This document shows positions 25,912 to 35,765 of a DNA stretch of 64,000 nt, one piece after another. A program made the position numbers and the translations under genes. The notes below the pieces were generated by a model that saw only the letters and a program-made list of their open reading frames with translations, made no database searches and was not told the DNA's origin. Each line of letters opens with the position of its first letter. Within the stretch, counting starts at the first letter, position 1. Source of the DNA: Flavobacterium frigoris PS1 (lineage in GTDB: Bacteria; Bacteroidota; Bacteroidia; Flavobacteriales; Flavobacteriaceae); contig NZ_AHKF01000020.1 in NCBI RefSeq assembly GCF_000252125.1, positions 186,001 to 250,000 on the forward strand, given 5' to 3'.

Positions 25912-27003
25912 TTATAAGTTTTTAGTTAACAAGCGAATTACCGCGTTCTCAGGGAAGAATTCTTTGCCCACTACTTTTATAATAGTATAAAAAGGAACGG
26001 CGACGATCATACCCAAAATACCAAAAAGATAACCGGCGATTAAAATAACCAGGAAGATTTCCAAGGGATGAGAACTAACACTTTTGGAAAAAATTATAGG
26101 TTGTGACAAATTGTTGTCAATAATTTGGACAATCCAGAATCCAATTAAAACGTAGATAGTGGTTGGTAAAATTTCAGATTGGAAATCACTTCCCAAATTA
26201 CTCATCATAGTTAAAATGGCTGCTAAAACTGAAGCTATTAACGGGCCAATGTATGGAATGATATTCAGCACCCCACATAAAAAGGCAATGATTAAGAAAT
26301 TTGGAACACCAAAAACCGCTAAAACAATTAAATATAAAATAAATACAATAAACAACTGCAGTAGCAATCCGATAAAATAGCGGGATAATAAGTTATTAAT
26401 TTTATCTAAAGAATTCAAGATCTTATCCTCATGAATATCTGGAATCAATTTACGGGCCCCCTTCATGAATACAACGCGGTCTTTTAAGAAGAAAAATGTA
26501 ATAAATAACACAGCGCCTAAGCCTATTCCAAAATTACTTATTGTCGCCACAATCGTATTTAAAAAATTAGGGACTACGTTGAAGTTTATTTTTGAAGTAA
26601 TATTAGCTTCTTTTAATATTTCGGAGGAATCAATATGATAGCTCTCCAGAAATAATGTCAATTGATTCATTAATTGCACTATATTTTTTTCGATTTCTGC
26701 TGTATTGAGAAGCGATAAATTTTGACCTTGGGATAAAATCAACGGGATAAACATCATGATGAACCCCATGATAATAAGGACGAAAATAACTACCGTGGCA
26801 ATAGTCGCAAAAAGATGATTAAATTTTAAGCGCTTTTTGAAAAAGTGTAAAATAGGAAGTCCAATCAACGTTAGAATAAGAGAAATGGCTAAGTAAATCA
26901 GTACAGACTGGATCTGATAGAAAAAGTATAAAATTAAACTACACAGTACGACTGTAAGTAAGGCGCGAAGAATGCCATTTGAAATAGTTTTTGATGTAAT
27001 CAT
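25912..27003 (-). CDS. AI-2E family transporter-like integral membrane protein
   Basis: A 363-residue inner-membrane protein of the UPF0118/AI-2 exporter family. About eight hydrophobic segments are seen: two near 15-60 (LLTVVLCSLILYFFYQIQSV), one near 70-95, one near 150-175, and a C-terminal group from 205 to 345 including FLCGVLNIIPYIGPLIASVL, the conserved family motif with Pro-Tyr-Ile-Gly-Pro. The conserved end GYLFGILGMIVAVPFYTI is also present. Members export AI-2 or act as ion antiporters; substrate here is unknown. First gene of the operon that ends with the secreted protein at 24159. Confidence 0.9.
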   Translation of the reverse strand: MITSKTISNGILRALLTVVLCSLILYFFYQIQSVLIYLAISLILTLIGLPILHFFKKRLKFNHLFATIATVVIFVLIIMGFIMMFIPLILSQGQNLSLLNTAEIEKNIVQLMNQLTLFLESYHIDSSEILKEANITSKINFNVVPNFLNTIVATISNFGIGLGAVLFITFFFLKDRVVFMKGARKLIPDIHEDKILNSLDKINNLLSRYFIGLLLQLFIVFILYLIVLAVFGVPNFLIIAFLCGVLNIIPYIGPLIASVLAAILTMMSNLGSDFQSEILPTTIYVLIGFWIVQIIDNNLSQPIIFSKSVSSHPLEIFLVILIAGYLFGILGMIVAVPFYTIIKVVGKEFFPENAVIRLLTKNL

Positions 27004-27125
27004 GGTGTCATTTATATTTGTGCATAAAGATAAAAAAACTAGCTAATATGTAGTGAATTTTTGGTTCTATTGTTCAAGGCTCTTATTGAGTGTAACCAAT
27101 TCTCATGTAACCAAAGAAATAGTAT

Positions 27126-27145
27126 GTCCGGATTTGATTCCGGAC
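27126..27145. repeat. Perfect inverted repeat GTCCGGA / TCCGGAC
   Basis: Seven-base arms around a six-base loop in otherwise A+T-rich DNA. It has no T-run, so it is not a standard terminator; it might be an operator or a small repeat element. Confidence 0.5.
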
Positions 27146-27283
27146 TTATGTTGAGAGTTTTAAAAAAGGCGTGGGCATAAACTTTATTTAGTTCATTGGG
27201 AAAACAGGTTGATACGAGATAAACCATGTCGCAAATGGTGCTGATGTGAAGGAGCTATCTCAAGAAAAAACTGGGCATAAAAA

Positions 27284-27307
27284 AACTCGCTACAGAAGTA
27301 GCGAGTT
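27284..27307 (-). terminator. Terminator of the M43 metalloprotease gene
   Basis: AACTCGCTAC pairs with GTAGCGAGTT with a 4-base loop, followed on the minus strand by T-runs, 23 bases past the stop at 27331. Confidence 0.88.
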
Positions 27308-27330
27308 GATTAATCTTATCGTGTTTAAAA

Positions 27331-28281
27331 TTAGATACCAAAACCTGATCTAGCAGCACCAGAAACAAATAAAGCTGACATTCTTGATTTTTGACCATTT
27401 GTAAACATGTACATACCCCTATCGTCAGTATAATCCATATAGTTCATTGTCATTTCATTATGAGCCGGTAAACAAGTGCTTGCATACGGATATGTTGGAA
27501 CTCCAAAGTTTGAAGTTTTGTGAACCGGAGTGTCAGAAACTAAATCGTTTCCACAAGAAGCATCACCCCAAATATGTCTTAAGTTCATCCAATGTCCTAC
27601 TTCATGACTTCCAGTTCTTCCTAAATTGTAAGGGTAGCTTGCCGCGCCTGATACTCCAAAATAATTAGAATCGATTACAACTCCATCAGTAGCGCTAGAT
27701 CCACCAGGAAATTGTGCATATCCTAAGATTCCACCGCCAATTGTACAAGCCCACATGTTAAGTGTTGTTGTTGGTGATGTAGGATCAATTCCGCCTCTTT
27801 TGGCGTTTTTCATTACATCTCTTGTTCCCCAAGAGGTTTTGGTTGTTGATTTTCTAATGATTTGTACCAATTCAAAAGTGATTCCAACATTAGCAGCTAC
27901 TCCAGCAAACTCAGAAGGAACACTGTTAAAGTCAGGATTTGTAGCATTATAATCTTGATTTAAAACATCTATCTGAGATTGAATTTGGGCATCTGAAATA
28001 TTCTCCGCCGCAGTTCTATATAGTACATTCACTACTACAGGAATGACTATTTTGCCATTCACTAAACGATTGGTTAACATCGATTTTTGAGTAAAGGCTT
28101 CAATTTGGTTCATTCTCAAAGCTAAAGTAGGGTCAGCTTTTAATTGGGCATCTAACACATCTTGAGAAGCACAACCACGTTTCGTTACTGCAGAAGCTAA
28201 TAAATCTGTAGAGTCCGTCTGGTCATTTTGACAAGAAAACAACATCATTAATGCCATCGCGGATAATAGTAATTTTTTCAT
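27331..28281 (-). CDS. M43-family (pappalysin-like) zinc metalloprotease, lipoprotein
   Basis: A 316-residue extracytoplasmic protease. The signal ends MLFSC, a lipobox placing Cys17 as lipid anchor. The zinc site is HEVGHWMNLRHIWGD (HExxHxxxxxH, the M43 signature); NYMDYTDDR further on is the methionine turn. PVVVNVLYRTAAENISDAQIQ at about 80-100 is characteristic of the M43 pro/catalytic start. Cysteines near CTIGGGI and ASCGNDLVSD probably form disulfides. No C-terminal T9SS sorting domain is present, so it likely stays cell-bound. Transcribed alone on the minus strand with its own terminator. Substrate unknown. Confidence 0.92.
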   Translation of the reverse strand: MKKLLLSAMALMMLFSCQNDQTDSTDLLASAVTKRGCASQDVLDAQLKADPTLALRMNQIEAFTQKSMLTNRLVNGKIVIPVVVNVLYRTAAENISDAQIQSQIDVLNQDYNATNPDFNSVPSEFAGVAANVGITFELVQIIRKSTTKTSWGTRDVMKNAKRGGIDPTSPTTTLNMWACTIGGGILGYAQFPGGSSATDGVVIDSNYFGVSGAASYPYNLGRTGSHEVGHWMNLRHIWGDASCGNDLVSDTPVHKTSNFGVPTYPYASTCLPAHNEMTMNYMDYTDDRGMYMFTNGQKSRMSALFVSGAARSGFGI

Positions 28282-28736
28282 AATAGTTCTAGGTATTTGT
28301 TATTAAAAATTAGTTTTGGTTAATAATGACGCAATTTTATAACAATAATGATTAATAAAAAAATATTTTTTAGTAATATTTTAACAAGAAAATGGAAACT
28401 CTTATTTGGCGGGCTCTTGCAGTGGTACTATAAAAAACAAATTATTTTATTTATAAGTTATAACTTACATTTAAAAATAATTATAGCAAAATAATGCATT
28501 TTGCCGATTATATAATACACTTTAACCGATATTGTTGTTTTTTAAAAAGTGCTGATTTTAATTTTTTTAAAGATTCCACAAAAAAAAAAGCTATTATTTC
28601 AGATTACCAATTTCGTTTAGGCAGAAAATCATGCTTTTGGGAGTCTATCATTTGCTTTTCAATTAAAGCGAATAAAATTTTGCGAAAGGTCAAGAGTGAA
28701 GTTGTGTGGCCGCCTGTAAATACTAAACAATATTCT
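28282..28736. other. Intergenic stretch, A+T-rich
   Basis: 455 bases with no supported gene. A plus-strand frame (28494-28781) and an antisense one (stop at 28604, running back into the DUF4159 gene end, reading for example FTGGHTTSLLTFRKILFALI) are both open across the same DNA. At most one can be coding and neither shows a domain. No terminator is clear. Confidence 0.35.
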
Positions 28737-29375
28737 TTAATTATTAAAAATATAATTGATAATGTTGGCGCCCATTTTTAGTGCTTTTTCACGAACAGCA
28801 GATGGGTCATTATGGACTTCTGAGTCTTCCCAGCCGTCACCTAGATCACTTTGGAATGTATAAAGTAATACAAGCCTATTGTCTGAAAAAATCCCAAAAG
28901 CTTGTGGACGTTTTCCATCGTGTTCATGTGTTTTTGGTAATCCGTTAGTAAATATAAATGGTTTTTGAAAGATCGAATGATTAGCTGGTATTTCGATCAA
29001 GTCATTATTGGGGAATATTTTCTTAATTTCTTTTCTAATGTATTGGTCCATTCCGTAATTGTCATCGATGTGTAAGAAGCCACCTGAAAGCAAATATTTG
29101 TTCAGATTGGTTATCTCTGAATCACTGAAAACAACATTTCCATGGCCTGTCATATGAAGGAAAGGATAGGAAAAAAGATTTGGACTTCCTGGTTCAACCG
29201 TAGCGGGTTTGCTGTTTATTCGAGTATTTATGTTGGCATTGCAATATTTGATCAAATTGGGAAGCGATGTGGGGTTAGCATACCAATCCCCACCACCACC
29301 ATATTTCACCAATGCGATTTCTTGAGAAAATGAAGCGATAGAGATTAACAGTAAAACTGAATATATTCTTTTCAT
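28737..29375 (-). CDS. DUF4159-family secreted protein
   Basis: A 212-residue protein with signal peptide (MKRIYSVLLLISIASFSQE, cleavage near residue 18) and a single DUF4159 domain. Recognisable parts are ALVKYGGGGDWYANPTSLPN and FLHMTGHGNVVFSDSEITNL, then GGFLHIDDNYGMDQYIR, and the Bacteroidota motif DGKRPQAFGIFSDNRLVLLY. DUF4159 resembles a glutamine-amidotransferase-like/flavodoxin-like fold and its role is unknown. It is the last gene of a minus-strand series tsaD-rsmE-DUF4159: 19 bases separate it from rsmE. Periplasmic location is predicted from the signal peptide. Confidence 0.85.
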   Translation of the reverse strand: MKRIYSVLLLISIASFSQEIALVKYGGGGDWYANPTSLPNLIKYCNANINTRINSKPATVEPGSPNLFSYPFLHMTGHGNVVFSDSEITNLNKYLLSGGFLHIDDNYGMDQYIRKEIKKIFPNNDLIEIPANHSIFQKPFIFTNGLPKTHEHDGKRPQAFGIFSDNRLVLLYTFQSDLGDGWEDSEVHNDPSAVREKALKMGANIINYIFNN

Positions 29376-29394
29376 AATTCCTTTTCAAATAAGG

Positions 29395-30102
29395 TTAGTC
29401 TTCATTAAAGAAAACGACGCTGTGACAGGCTACAATTGCTGCGGTTTCTGTTCTCAGTCTGGTATTTCCTAGTGATACTGGAATATATTTATTTTCCAAT
29501 GCTAATGCGATTTCTTTCTCTGAAAAGTCACCTTCTGGACCTATAAGCAGAGTGACATTTTCATTTGGTTTTAAAACTGATTTCAATGTTTTCTTATCTG
29601 TTTCTTCGCAATGTGCAATTAATTGTAAACCTTCATTTTTACGTTTCAAAAATTCTTTAAAAGTAATGGCTTCGTTCAATTTTGGAAGATATAGATCATT
29701 AGATTGCTTCATGGCAGTCAAAATAATTTTATCAAAGCGGTCATTCTTGATTACTTTCCGTTCAGAACGGTCGCAAATGATAGGTGTGATTTCACTGATA
29801 CCAATCTCGGTTGCTTTCTCAAGAAACCATTCGTAACGATCGTTCATTTTTGTTGGAGCAACTGCAAGATGCAAATGAAATTTTGGAGTTGGTTTTTTTT
29901 CGAAGGAAATAACCCTAACGGTACATTTACTATCGGAAGCCAATGTGATTTCAGTTTCAAATAAATAGCCTGATCCATTGGTTACAAATAATATATCACT
30001 GTCTTTTTTTCGTAAAACTTTTATGATGTGTTTACTTTCCTCTTTGTCAAAAGAAAAGGTTTCAGTCGTTTCGTCAATATTTGTATTGTAAAATAATTGC
30101 AT
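29395..30102 (-). CDS. rsmE: 16S rRNA (uracil-1498-N3)-methyltransferase
   Basis: A 235-residue SPOUT methyltransferase that methylates U1498 in the decoding region of the small ribosomal subunit. The N-terminal PUA-like part (1-70) starts MQLFYNTNIDETTETF. The knotted SAM-binding domain contains LLIGPEGDFSEKEI and VSLGNTRLRTETAAI, both diagnostic, with EKATEIGISEITPIICDRSE in the middle. The length agrees with family norms. Its ATG lies 3 bases after the tsaD stop and its end is 19 bases before the DUF4159 gene, so co-transcription is likely. Confidence 0.95.
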   Translation of the reverse strand: MQLFYNTNIDETTETFSFDKEESKHIIKVLRKKDSDILFVTNGSGYLFETEITLASDSKCTVRVISFEKKPTPKFHLHLAVAPTKMNDRYEWFLEKATEIGISEITPIICDRSERKVIKNDRFDKIILTAMKQSNDLYLPKLNEAITFKEFLKRKNEGLQLIAHCEETDKKTLKSVLKPNENVTLLIGPEGDFSEKEIALALENKYIPVSLGNTRLRTETAAIVACHSVVFFNED

Positions 30103-30105
30103 AAT

Positions 30106-31128
30106 TTAGAATTGAATTCGTGCTTTTGAAACAACTGCTGAAGTTTCGAATTTTTGAGATAAAAATTTTTGATAACCTACAATTCCAATCATTGCAGCAT
30201 TATCGGTGGTATATTCAAATTTTGGAATAAAGGTCTTCCAGCCGTATTTTTGTTCCGCTTCTTTAATGGTTTTTCTAATGCCAGAATTGGCAGAAACACC
30301 TCCGCCAATAGCGATTTGCTTTATGCCAGTTTCTTTAACGGCTAATTTTAATTTATCCATTAGAATTTCAACGATAGTATATTGTATTGAAGCGCAGATG
30401 TCATTTAGATTTTCCTCAATAAAATTCGGATTCTCCAGTTTTTTCTTCTGAACAAAATACAAGATCGCCGTTTTAAGTCCTGAAAAACTGAAATTCAACC
30501 CAGGTACTTTCGGTTTTGTAAACGCAAAGGCTTTTGGATTCCCTAATTGTGCATACTTGTCCACAAGAGGGCCGCCAGGGTAGGGTAGTCCCAGTATTTT
30601 TGCACTTTTATCAAAAGCTTCACCTACAGCATCATCTGTTGTTTCTCCAATAATGGTCAAGTCAAAATAGTCGTTCACTTTGACAATTTGCGTATGTCCG
30701 CCACTTATAGTCAAGGCCAAAAAAGGGAAACTCGGTTTTTCATATCCTTCTTCACCAATAAAATGTGCTAAAATATGGGCATGCATATGATTGACTGCAA
30801 TAAGCGGAATTTGCAGGGCTGAAGCCATTGATTTAGCAAAGGAACTTCCCACTAGGAGGGATCCCATTAATCCAGGACCCTGAGTAAATGATATTGCTGA
30901 CAATTGTTCTTTTTTAATATTGGCATTACGAAGTGCAGCGTCAATTACTGGAACAATATTTTGTTGGTGTGCGCGAGAAGCTAATTCAGGCACAACACCT
31001 CCATATTGGGTGTGAATTAATTGATTTGCAACAACATTCGACAGTACTTTATCGTTATGTAAAACGGCTGCTGCTGTATCATCACAGGAACTTTCGATTG
31101 CTAAAATAAAAACCTCGGAATTTTGCAT
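30106..31128 (-). CDS. tsaD: tRNA N6-adenosine threonylcarbamoyltransferase
   Basis: A 340-residue enzyme that transfers threonylcarbamoyl to A37 of ANN-decoding tRNAs, working with TsaB, TsaC and TsaE. It has the ASKHA fold: LAIESSCDDTAAAVL at the N-terminus, NHMHAHILAHF with the His pair that binds iron, ALTISGGHTQIV, and GGGVSANSGIRK. The start is taken at ATG 31126-31128, four codons downstream of the longest frame, because MQNSEVFILAIESSCDD is the normal N-terminus and fits the usual length. Promoter lies in the 197-base region divergent from tamB. Firm identification. Confidence 0.95.
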   Translation of the reverse strand: MQNSEVFILAIESSCDDTAAAVLHNDKVLSNVVANQLIHTQYGGVVPELASRAHQQNIVPVIDAALRNANIKKEQLSAISFTQGPGLMGSLLVGSSFAKSMASALQIPLIAVNHMHAHILAHFIGEEGYEKPSFPFLALTISGGHTQIVKVNDYFDLTIIGETTDDAVGEAFDKSAKILGLPYPGGPLVDKYAQLGNPKAFAFTKPKVPGLNFSFSGLKTAILYFVQKKKLENPNFIEENLNDICASIQYTIVEILMDKLKLAVKETGIKQIAIGGGVSANSGIRKTIKEAEQKYGWKTFIPKFEYTTDNAAMIGIVGYQKFLSQKFETSAVVSKARIQF

Positions 31129-31325
31129 AAAAGGGCACAAATTTTGAATTATATTTGACGCGCCGATATTATTTTTTTAATTTTACGGCGCAGCCAAAAT
31201 TAAAGAATTTTTATTAAAGGTGCCGCTCTTTCCTTGGGCAAAATGAATAATTAAAAAATTATAACAACATACTAGGTATCAAAAAACTCATTAAAATACT
31301 TTTTCGTTTTATTCTTGGGCTTATC

Positions 31326-34300
31326 GTGCTATTGTTGGCATTAGGTATTGCTCTTTCATTACCTTTTATTCAGACTAAAATTGCTGTATATTTTACCAAT
31401 AGCATTAATAAAGATTATGGTACTCATATCGGTATTGAGGGTGTTAGAGTTTCTGTTTTTGGAGGTGTAAAATTTAGGAATGTCTTAATTTTGGATCATC
31501 ATAAGGATACGCTAATTTATTCTAAAATTGTTAGTACAAATATATTAGAAGGAAAAAAAATATTAGACGGTGATTTAATTTTTGGGAATATTCGTTTAGA
31601 TGGTTTGTTGTTTAATTTGAAAACATACAAGAACGAAAAGGAGACTAATATTGATCATTTCATCAATGCATTTAATACTGGAAAACCATCGGGTAAACAT
31701 TTTTTGCTAAAAGCAAATAGAGCATACATTTCCAATGGACACTTTCTCTTGACCGATGAAAACAAAGAAAATCCTAAAGATCTTGATTTTACCAGGCTCA
31801 ACGCAAGCATAAGTGACTTTCTGCTATATGGTCCGGCTGTAAAAACAACTATCAATAGAATGTCTTTTCAGGATCACCGTGGTTTGTATGTTGTTAATTT
31901 GAGTTCTAAGTTTAGTTATACAAAAAAAAGTATAAAGCTTGAAGACCTTGTTTTATCAACCAAGGAGTCACTACTTAAGGGAGATGTCTTTTTAAATTAC
32001 AAGATTGAGGATTTTTTAAACTTTACTGATAAGGTCAAATTTGATGTTAAGATTAACTCTTCTAAATTAGCGACCAATGACATTAGGTATTTTTATAATG
32101 AATTGGGTAAAAACCAACATTTTACACTTAATGCAAGTATTAAAGGGACCTTAAATAATTTAAAGCTTACAAAAATAAGACTTGTTGATTCAAATAAGAC
32201 TCAAATAGTAGGAGATATAAATTTTAAAAACCTTTTTGGAAATAAAGAACAAAGGTTTTTTATGGACGGGAATTTTGATAAAATTTCAAGTAGTTATGAA
32301 AAACTGGTGTATTTGCTTCCAAATATTTTAGGTAAAAAATTGCCTAAAGAGGTAAGTAAATTAGGCAATTTTACTTTGATTGGTAATTCGCAGTTAAGTG
32401 CCACTAGTCTTGATGCTGAGTTTTCTATGCTTTCTGAACTGGGGAAAGTGCAGTCTCAATTAGAAATCAATCGAATTGATTTTATTGATAAAGCATCTTA
32501 TATTGGTAAAATTGTTTTGGAAGATTTTGATATAGGAGCTTTATTGGAGCGAAAAGACCTTGGTAAAGTAACGATGAATATTGATGTCGATGGTATAGGG
32601 TTTACTGAAAAGTATCTTAATACTGCGATAAAAGGAGATATTAGTAAAATAGATTTCAAGGATTATACCTATAACAATATAGTTTTAAACGGGAATTTTA
32701 AGGCCCCTAATTACAAGGGACAAATTTCTGTAATGGATCCAAATCTTAGTATGAATTTTGACGGATTACTAGATTTAAGTAATAAAGACAATAAATATGA
32801 TTTTCATATCGATGTGGAAAATGCTGATTTACACAAGTTGAAATTGGTAAAAGATTCTATTTCAGTTTTTAAAGGAGATGTCATTGTTCAAGTTAGCGGC
32901 AATACAATTGAAAATCTAGAAGGAAACGTTTATATAAAAGAAACATCATATCAGAATGAAAAGGACACGTACAGTTTTGATGACTTTAATATAAATTCTA
33001 GTTTTGATCAAGACCGGGTACGTACGATTACAGTGAATTCTCCGGATATTGTGCAAGGGGAAATTGTGGGTAAGTTTCAATTTGACCAATTGGGTAATTT
33101 AGTAAAGAATTCTTTGGGAAGCTTGTATACCAATTTCAAACCTGACAAGGTAAATAAAGGACAGTTTTTGAAGTTCAACTTTACCATTTATAACAAAATC
33201 ATTGAAATATTCTATCCTGAAATTTCAATTGGGTCTAATACTGTCGTAAAAGGGAATATAAAATCAGATATTCAAGAGTTTAAAGTCAATTTTAATTCTC
33301 CACAGATTATCGCTTCTGAAAATACGTTCGATAATATCCGCGTATCCATTGACAATAAAAACCCGTTATACAATGCATATTTAGAATTGGACAGCATTAA
33401 GACTAAGTACTATAAAATTCGTGATTTTAGTTTGATAAATGTAACCATGAAAGATACTTTGTTCTTTAGGTCTGAGTTTAAAGGAGGAACGCAAGGAGAG
33501 GATTATTTTAATTTGAATCTTTACCATACGATAAACAAGAACAATGAAAATGTGGTAGGTATCAATAAATCTGAGATGAAGTTTAAAGATTATCTCTGGT
33601 TTTTGAATGAAAATGAAACGCCAAACAATCAGATTGTTTTTGATAAGTCTTTTAAAAACTTCAATATTGATGATATTATATTGTCTCATGAAGACCAGGT
33701 AATATCTCTTAAGGGGACCATTAAAGACAAAATAAATAAGGATTTACAGTTAAGTTTTAAGGATGTTGATTTGTTTAAAATTACGCCAGCAAGCAGTAAA
33801 TTCGTGTTTACTGGGAATATAAATGGAGATGTGAATTTTAAACAAAATAATGAAGTTTATAAACCGACTGCGTCATTAGTGATAGATCATTTAAATATTA
33901 ATGAGACTGATCTGGGAGTTTTTAAATTTGACATTGAAGGAGATCAAAACCTAGAAAAATTTACTATTAACTCTTTCTTGGAAAATGAAAATGTAGAATC
34001 TTTTAATGCCTATGGTAATTTTAAAGTTGTAAATAAAGAAACGGTTCTCGATATGAATTTAAAATTGGCTAAATTTAATTTAGGCGTATTAAGTTCGTTG
34101 GGAGGAGATGTGATTTCTAAAATTAGGGGATTGGTGACGGGGAATGCCACAATTAGAGGGAGTGTTGATAAACCGGATATTAATGGGCGTCTTTATCTGG
34201 ATAATGCGGGTTTGACTATTCCGTATCTTAATGTGGATTATGAATTAAATCCAAGATCAGTTATTGATCTTGCAGAGCAACGTTTTTTGTTTAGAAATAA

Positions 34301-35765
34301 TACGCTGACCGATTCGAAATTTGGTACAAAAGGCATGCTGAATGGAACTGTTGAACATAATAATTTTGGAGATTGGAAATTAGATTTAGCGATTGATTCT
34401 AAAAGATTGCTAGTGCTCGATACAAAAGATAGTGAAGATGCTGCCTATTACGGAACTGCATTTATCGATGGTAGCGCAACGATTAAGGGCCCTACGAACG
34501 GTTTATTTATTAAGGTTGAAGCAAAGTCTGAAAAAGGGACTGAGCTTAAAATCCCGATTAATTCAGCTGAAAGTGTTAGTGAGAATGCATTTGTTCATTT
34601 TTTGACTGAAAAGGAAAAGTATAATATTAAAATGGGAATCGTTGAGGATAGCCGACGCTATAAAGGGCTTGAATTAGAGTTCGACTTAGATATAACTCCA
34701 GATGCGGAGATTGAAGTGATTTTAGACAGAAATTCTGGGCATGGAATGAAAGGGAAGGGTTTTGGTTCGTTGCTTTTTAAGATTAATACATTAGGAAAAT
34801 TCAATATGTGGGGGGATTTCCAAGCTTATGAAGGAAGTTATAACTTCAAATATGGAGGACTTATAGATAAGAAATTTGATGTAAAAAAAGGGGGCTCTAT
34901 CATTTGGGAAGGGAACCCAATGAAAGCGCAGTTGAACTTGGAAGCAGTTTATAAAACGATTGCAAATCCAGCCGTATTATTGGAAAACTCATCGTTTAAT
35001 AGAAAAGTTCCAGTGGAAGTAGTCATTGGAATCCATGGTGATTTAGCCAGTCCCGAGCCTGATTTTAATATTGAGTTTCCTACGGTTAGTAATGTTTTAA
35101 AATCAGAGATTCAGTATAAACTTAATGATAAGGATGTGCGACAAACACAAGCACTGTATTTATTATCCTCAGGAGGTTTTTTAAGTTCAGAAGGAGTGAG
35201 TCAGTCTGATTTTTCAGGGAGCTTGTTTGAAACAGCATCCAGTTTATTGGGAGGGATAATTCAATCAGATAATGAAAAATTTAAGGTGGGTCTTAATTAT
35301 ATTTCTGCAGATAAAAGAATAGGAAGAGAAACTGATGGTCGAGTTGTGGCTACCATTTCGTCAAAAATTAATGAAAGAATAACCATTAATGGAAAAGTAG
35401 GGGTTCCGTTTGGAGGTATAAATGAGTCTGCTATTGTAGGAGATTTAGAAATTCAATACAGGGTAAATGAAGACGGAACATTAAACTTGCGTCTGTTTAA
35501 TAGGGAAAATGATATTAATTATATAGGTCAAGGAATTGGATATACGCAAGGAATTGGTGTTTCGTACGAGGTCGACTTTGATACTTTCAGAGAATTGGTT
35601 AATAAAATATTCAAAAATCAAAAATTAGGTATCGAAAAAACTTCTGTAGAACAATTTCAAGATTCCAATTTAGCTCCGGAATATATTAACTTTTCGAAGC
35701 CTAAGGTACCTCAATCTGAGAGTCCTAAGAAAAATCAGGAAGCAATAATTCCAGAGGAAGATTAA
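31326..35765 (+). CDS. tamB: TamB / YtfN-like translocation and assembly protein (AsmA superfamily)
   Basis: A 1479-residue inner-membrane-anchored periplasmic protein, thought to bridge to the outer membrane and move lipids or help barrel assembly. An N-terminal hydrophobic anchor (LLLALGIALSLPFIQTKIAV) precedes beta-rich AsmA/TamB repeats, and the C-terminal DUF490/TamB domain (about 1030-1470) shows GSYNFKYGGLIDKKFDVKKG and YKLNDKDVRQTQALYLLSSG. The only canonical in-frame start near the conserved beginning is GTG 31326. However, the frame stays open upstream to 31251, reading LKNYNNILGIKKLIKILFRF, which is typical anchor sequence, and an ATG at 31243 lies in a different frame by one base. 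The real start is therefore probably upstream, with a one-base deletion near 31246-31250 or a non-canonical start. Divergent from tsaD, a frequent arrangement in Bacteroidota. Confidence 0.85.
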   Translation: MLLLALGIALSLPFIQTKIAVYFTNSINKDYGTHIGIEGVRVSVFGGVKFRNVLILDHHKDTLIYSKIVSTNILEGKKILDGDLIFGNIRLDGLLFNLKTYKNEKETNIDHFINAFNTGKPSGKHFLLKANRAYISNGHFLLTDENKENPKDLDFTRLNASISDFLLYGPAVKTTINRMSFQDHRGLYVVNLSSKFSYTKKSIKLEDLVLSTKESLLKGDVFLNYKIEDFLNFTDKVKFDVKINSSKLATNDIRYFYNELGKNQHFTLNASIKGTLNNLKLTKIRLVDSNKTQIVGDINFKNLFGNKEQRFFMDGNFDKISSSYEKLVYLLPNILGKKLPKEVSKLGNFTLIGNSQLSATSLDAEFSMLSELGKVQSQLEINRIDFIDKASYIGKIVLEDFDIGALLERKDLGKVTMNIDVDGIGFTEKYLNTAIKGDISKIDFKDYTYNNIVLNGNFKAPNYKGQISVMDPNLSMNFDGLLDLSNKDNKYDFHIDVENADLHKLKLVKDSISVFKGDVIVQVSGNTIENLEGNVYIKETSYQNEKDTYSFDDFNINSSFDQDRVRTITVNSPDIVQGEIVGKFQFDQLGNLVKNSLGSLYTNFKPDKVNKGQFLKFNFTIYNKIIEIFYPEISIGSNTVVKGNIKSDIQEFKVNFNSPQIIASENTFDNIRVSIDNKNPLYNAYLELDSIKTKYYKIRDFSLINVTMKDTLFFRSEFKGGTQGEDYFNLNLYHTINKNNENVVGINKSEMKFKDYLWFLNENETPNNQIVFDKSFKNFNIDDIILSHEDQVISLKGTIKDKINKDLQLSFKDVDLFKITPASSKFVFTGNINGDVNFKQNNEVYKPTASLVIDHLNINETDLGVFKFDIEGDQNLEKFTINSFLENENVESFNAYGNFKVVNKETVLDMNLKLAKFNLGVLSSLGGDVISKIRGLVTGNATIRGSVDKPDINGRLYLDNAGLTIPYLNVDYELNPRSVIDLAEQRFLFRNNTLTDSKFGTKGMLNGTVEHNNFGDWKLDLAIDSKRLLVLDTKDSEDAAYYGTAFIDGSATIKGPTNGLFIKVEAKSEKGTELKIPINSAESVSENAFVHFLTEKEKYNIKMGIVEDSRRYKGLELEFDLDITPDAEIEVILDRNSGHGMKGKGFGSLLFKINTLGKFNMWGDFQAYEGSYNFKYGGLIDKKFDVKKGGSIIWEGNPMKAQLNLEAVYKTIANPAVLLENSSFNRKVPVEVVIGIHGDLASPEPDFNIEFPTVSNVLKSEIQYKLNDKDVRQTQALYLLSSGGFLSSEGVSQSDFSGSLFETASSLLGGIIQSDNEKFKVGLNYISADKRIGRETDGRVVATISSKINERITINGKVGVPFGGINESAIVGDLEIQYRVNEDGTLNLRLFNRENDINYIGQGIGYTQGIGVSYEVDFDTFRELVNKIFKNQKLGIEKTSVEQFQDSNLAPEYINFSKPKVPQSESPKKNQEAIIPEED

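Larger units (their letters stand above)
27004..27330. other. Intergenic stretch with a perfect palindrome
   Basis: 327 bases without a supported gene; the minus-strand frame at 27039-27227 has no domain and looks accidental. A palindrome at 27126-27145 and the terminator of the metalloprotease gene (27284-27307) are the only structures. A TATATTTG at 27013-27020 faces plus-strand DNA with no gene and is likely chance. Confidence 0.4.

Noticed and set aside
27013..27020. TATATTTG promoter-like box on the plus strand
   Set aside because: No plus-strand gene follows for more than 4 kb; most likely chance in A+T-rich DNA.
27039..27227. A 62-codon minus-strand ORF in the spacer downstream of the permease operon start
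   Set aside because: No start context, no domain, and it crosses the palindrome at 27126; probably accidental.
28494..28781. A 95-codon plus-strand ORF in the spacer before DUF4159
   Set aside because: It runs into the antisense of the DUF4159 gene end, has no domain, and the opposite strand is equally open, so neither is supported.
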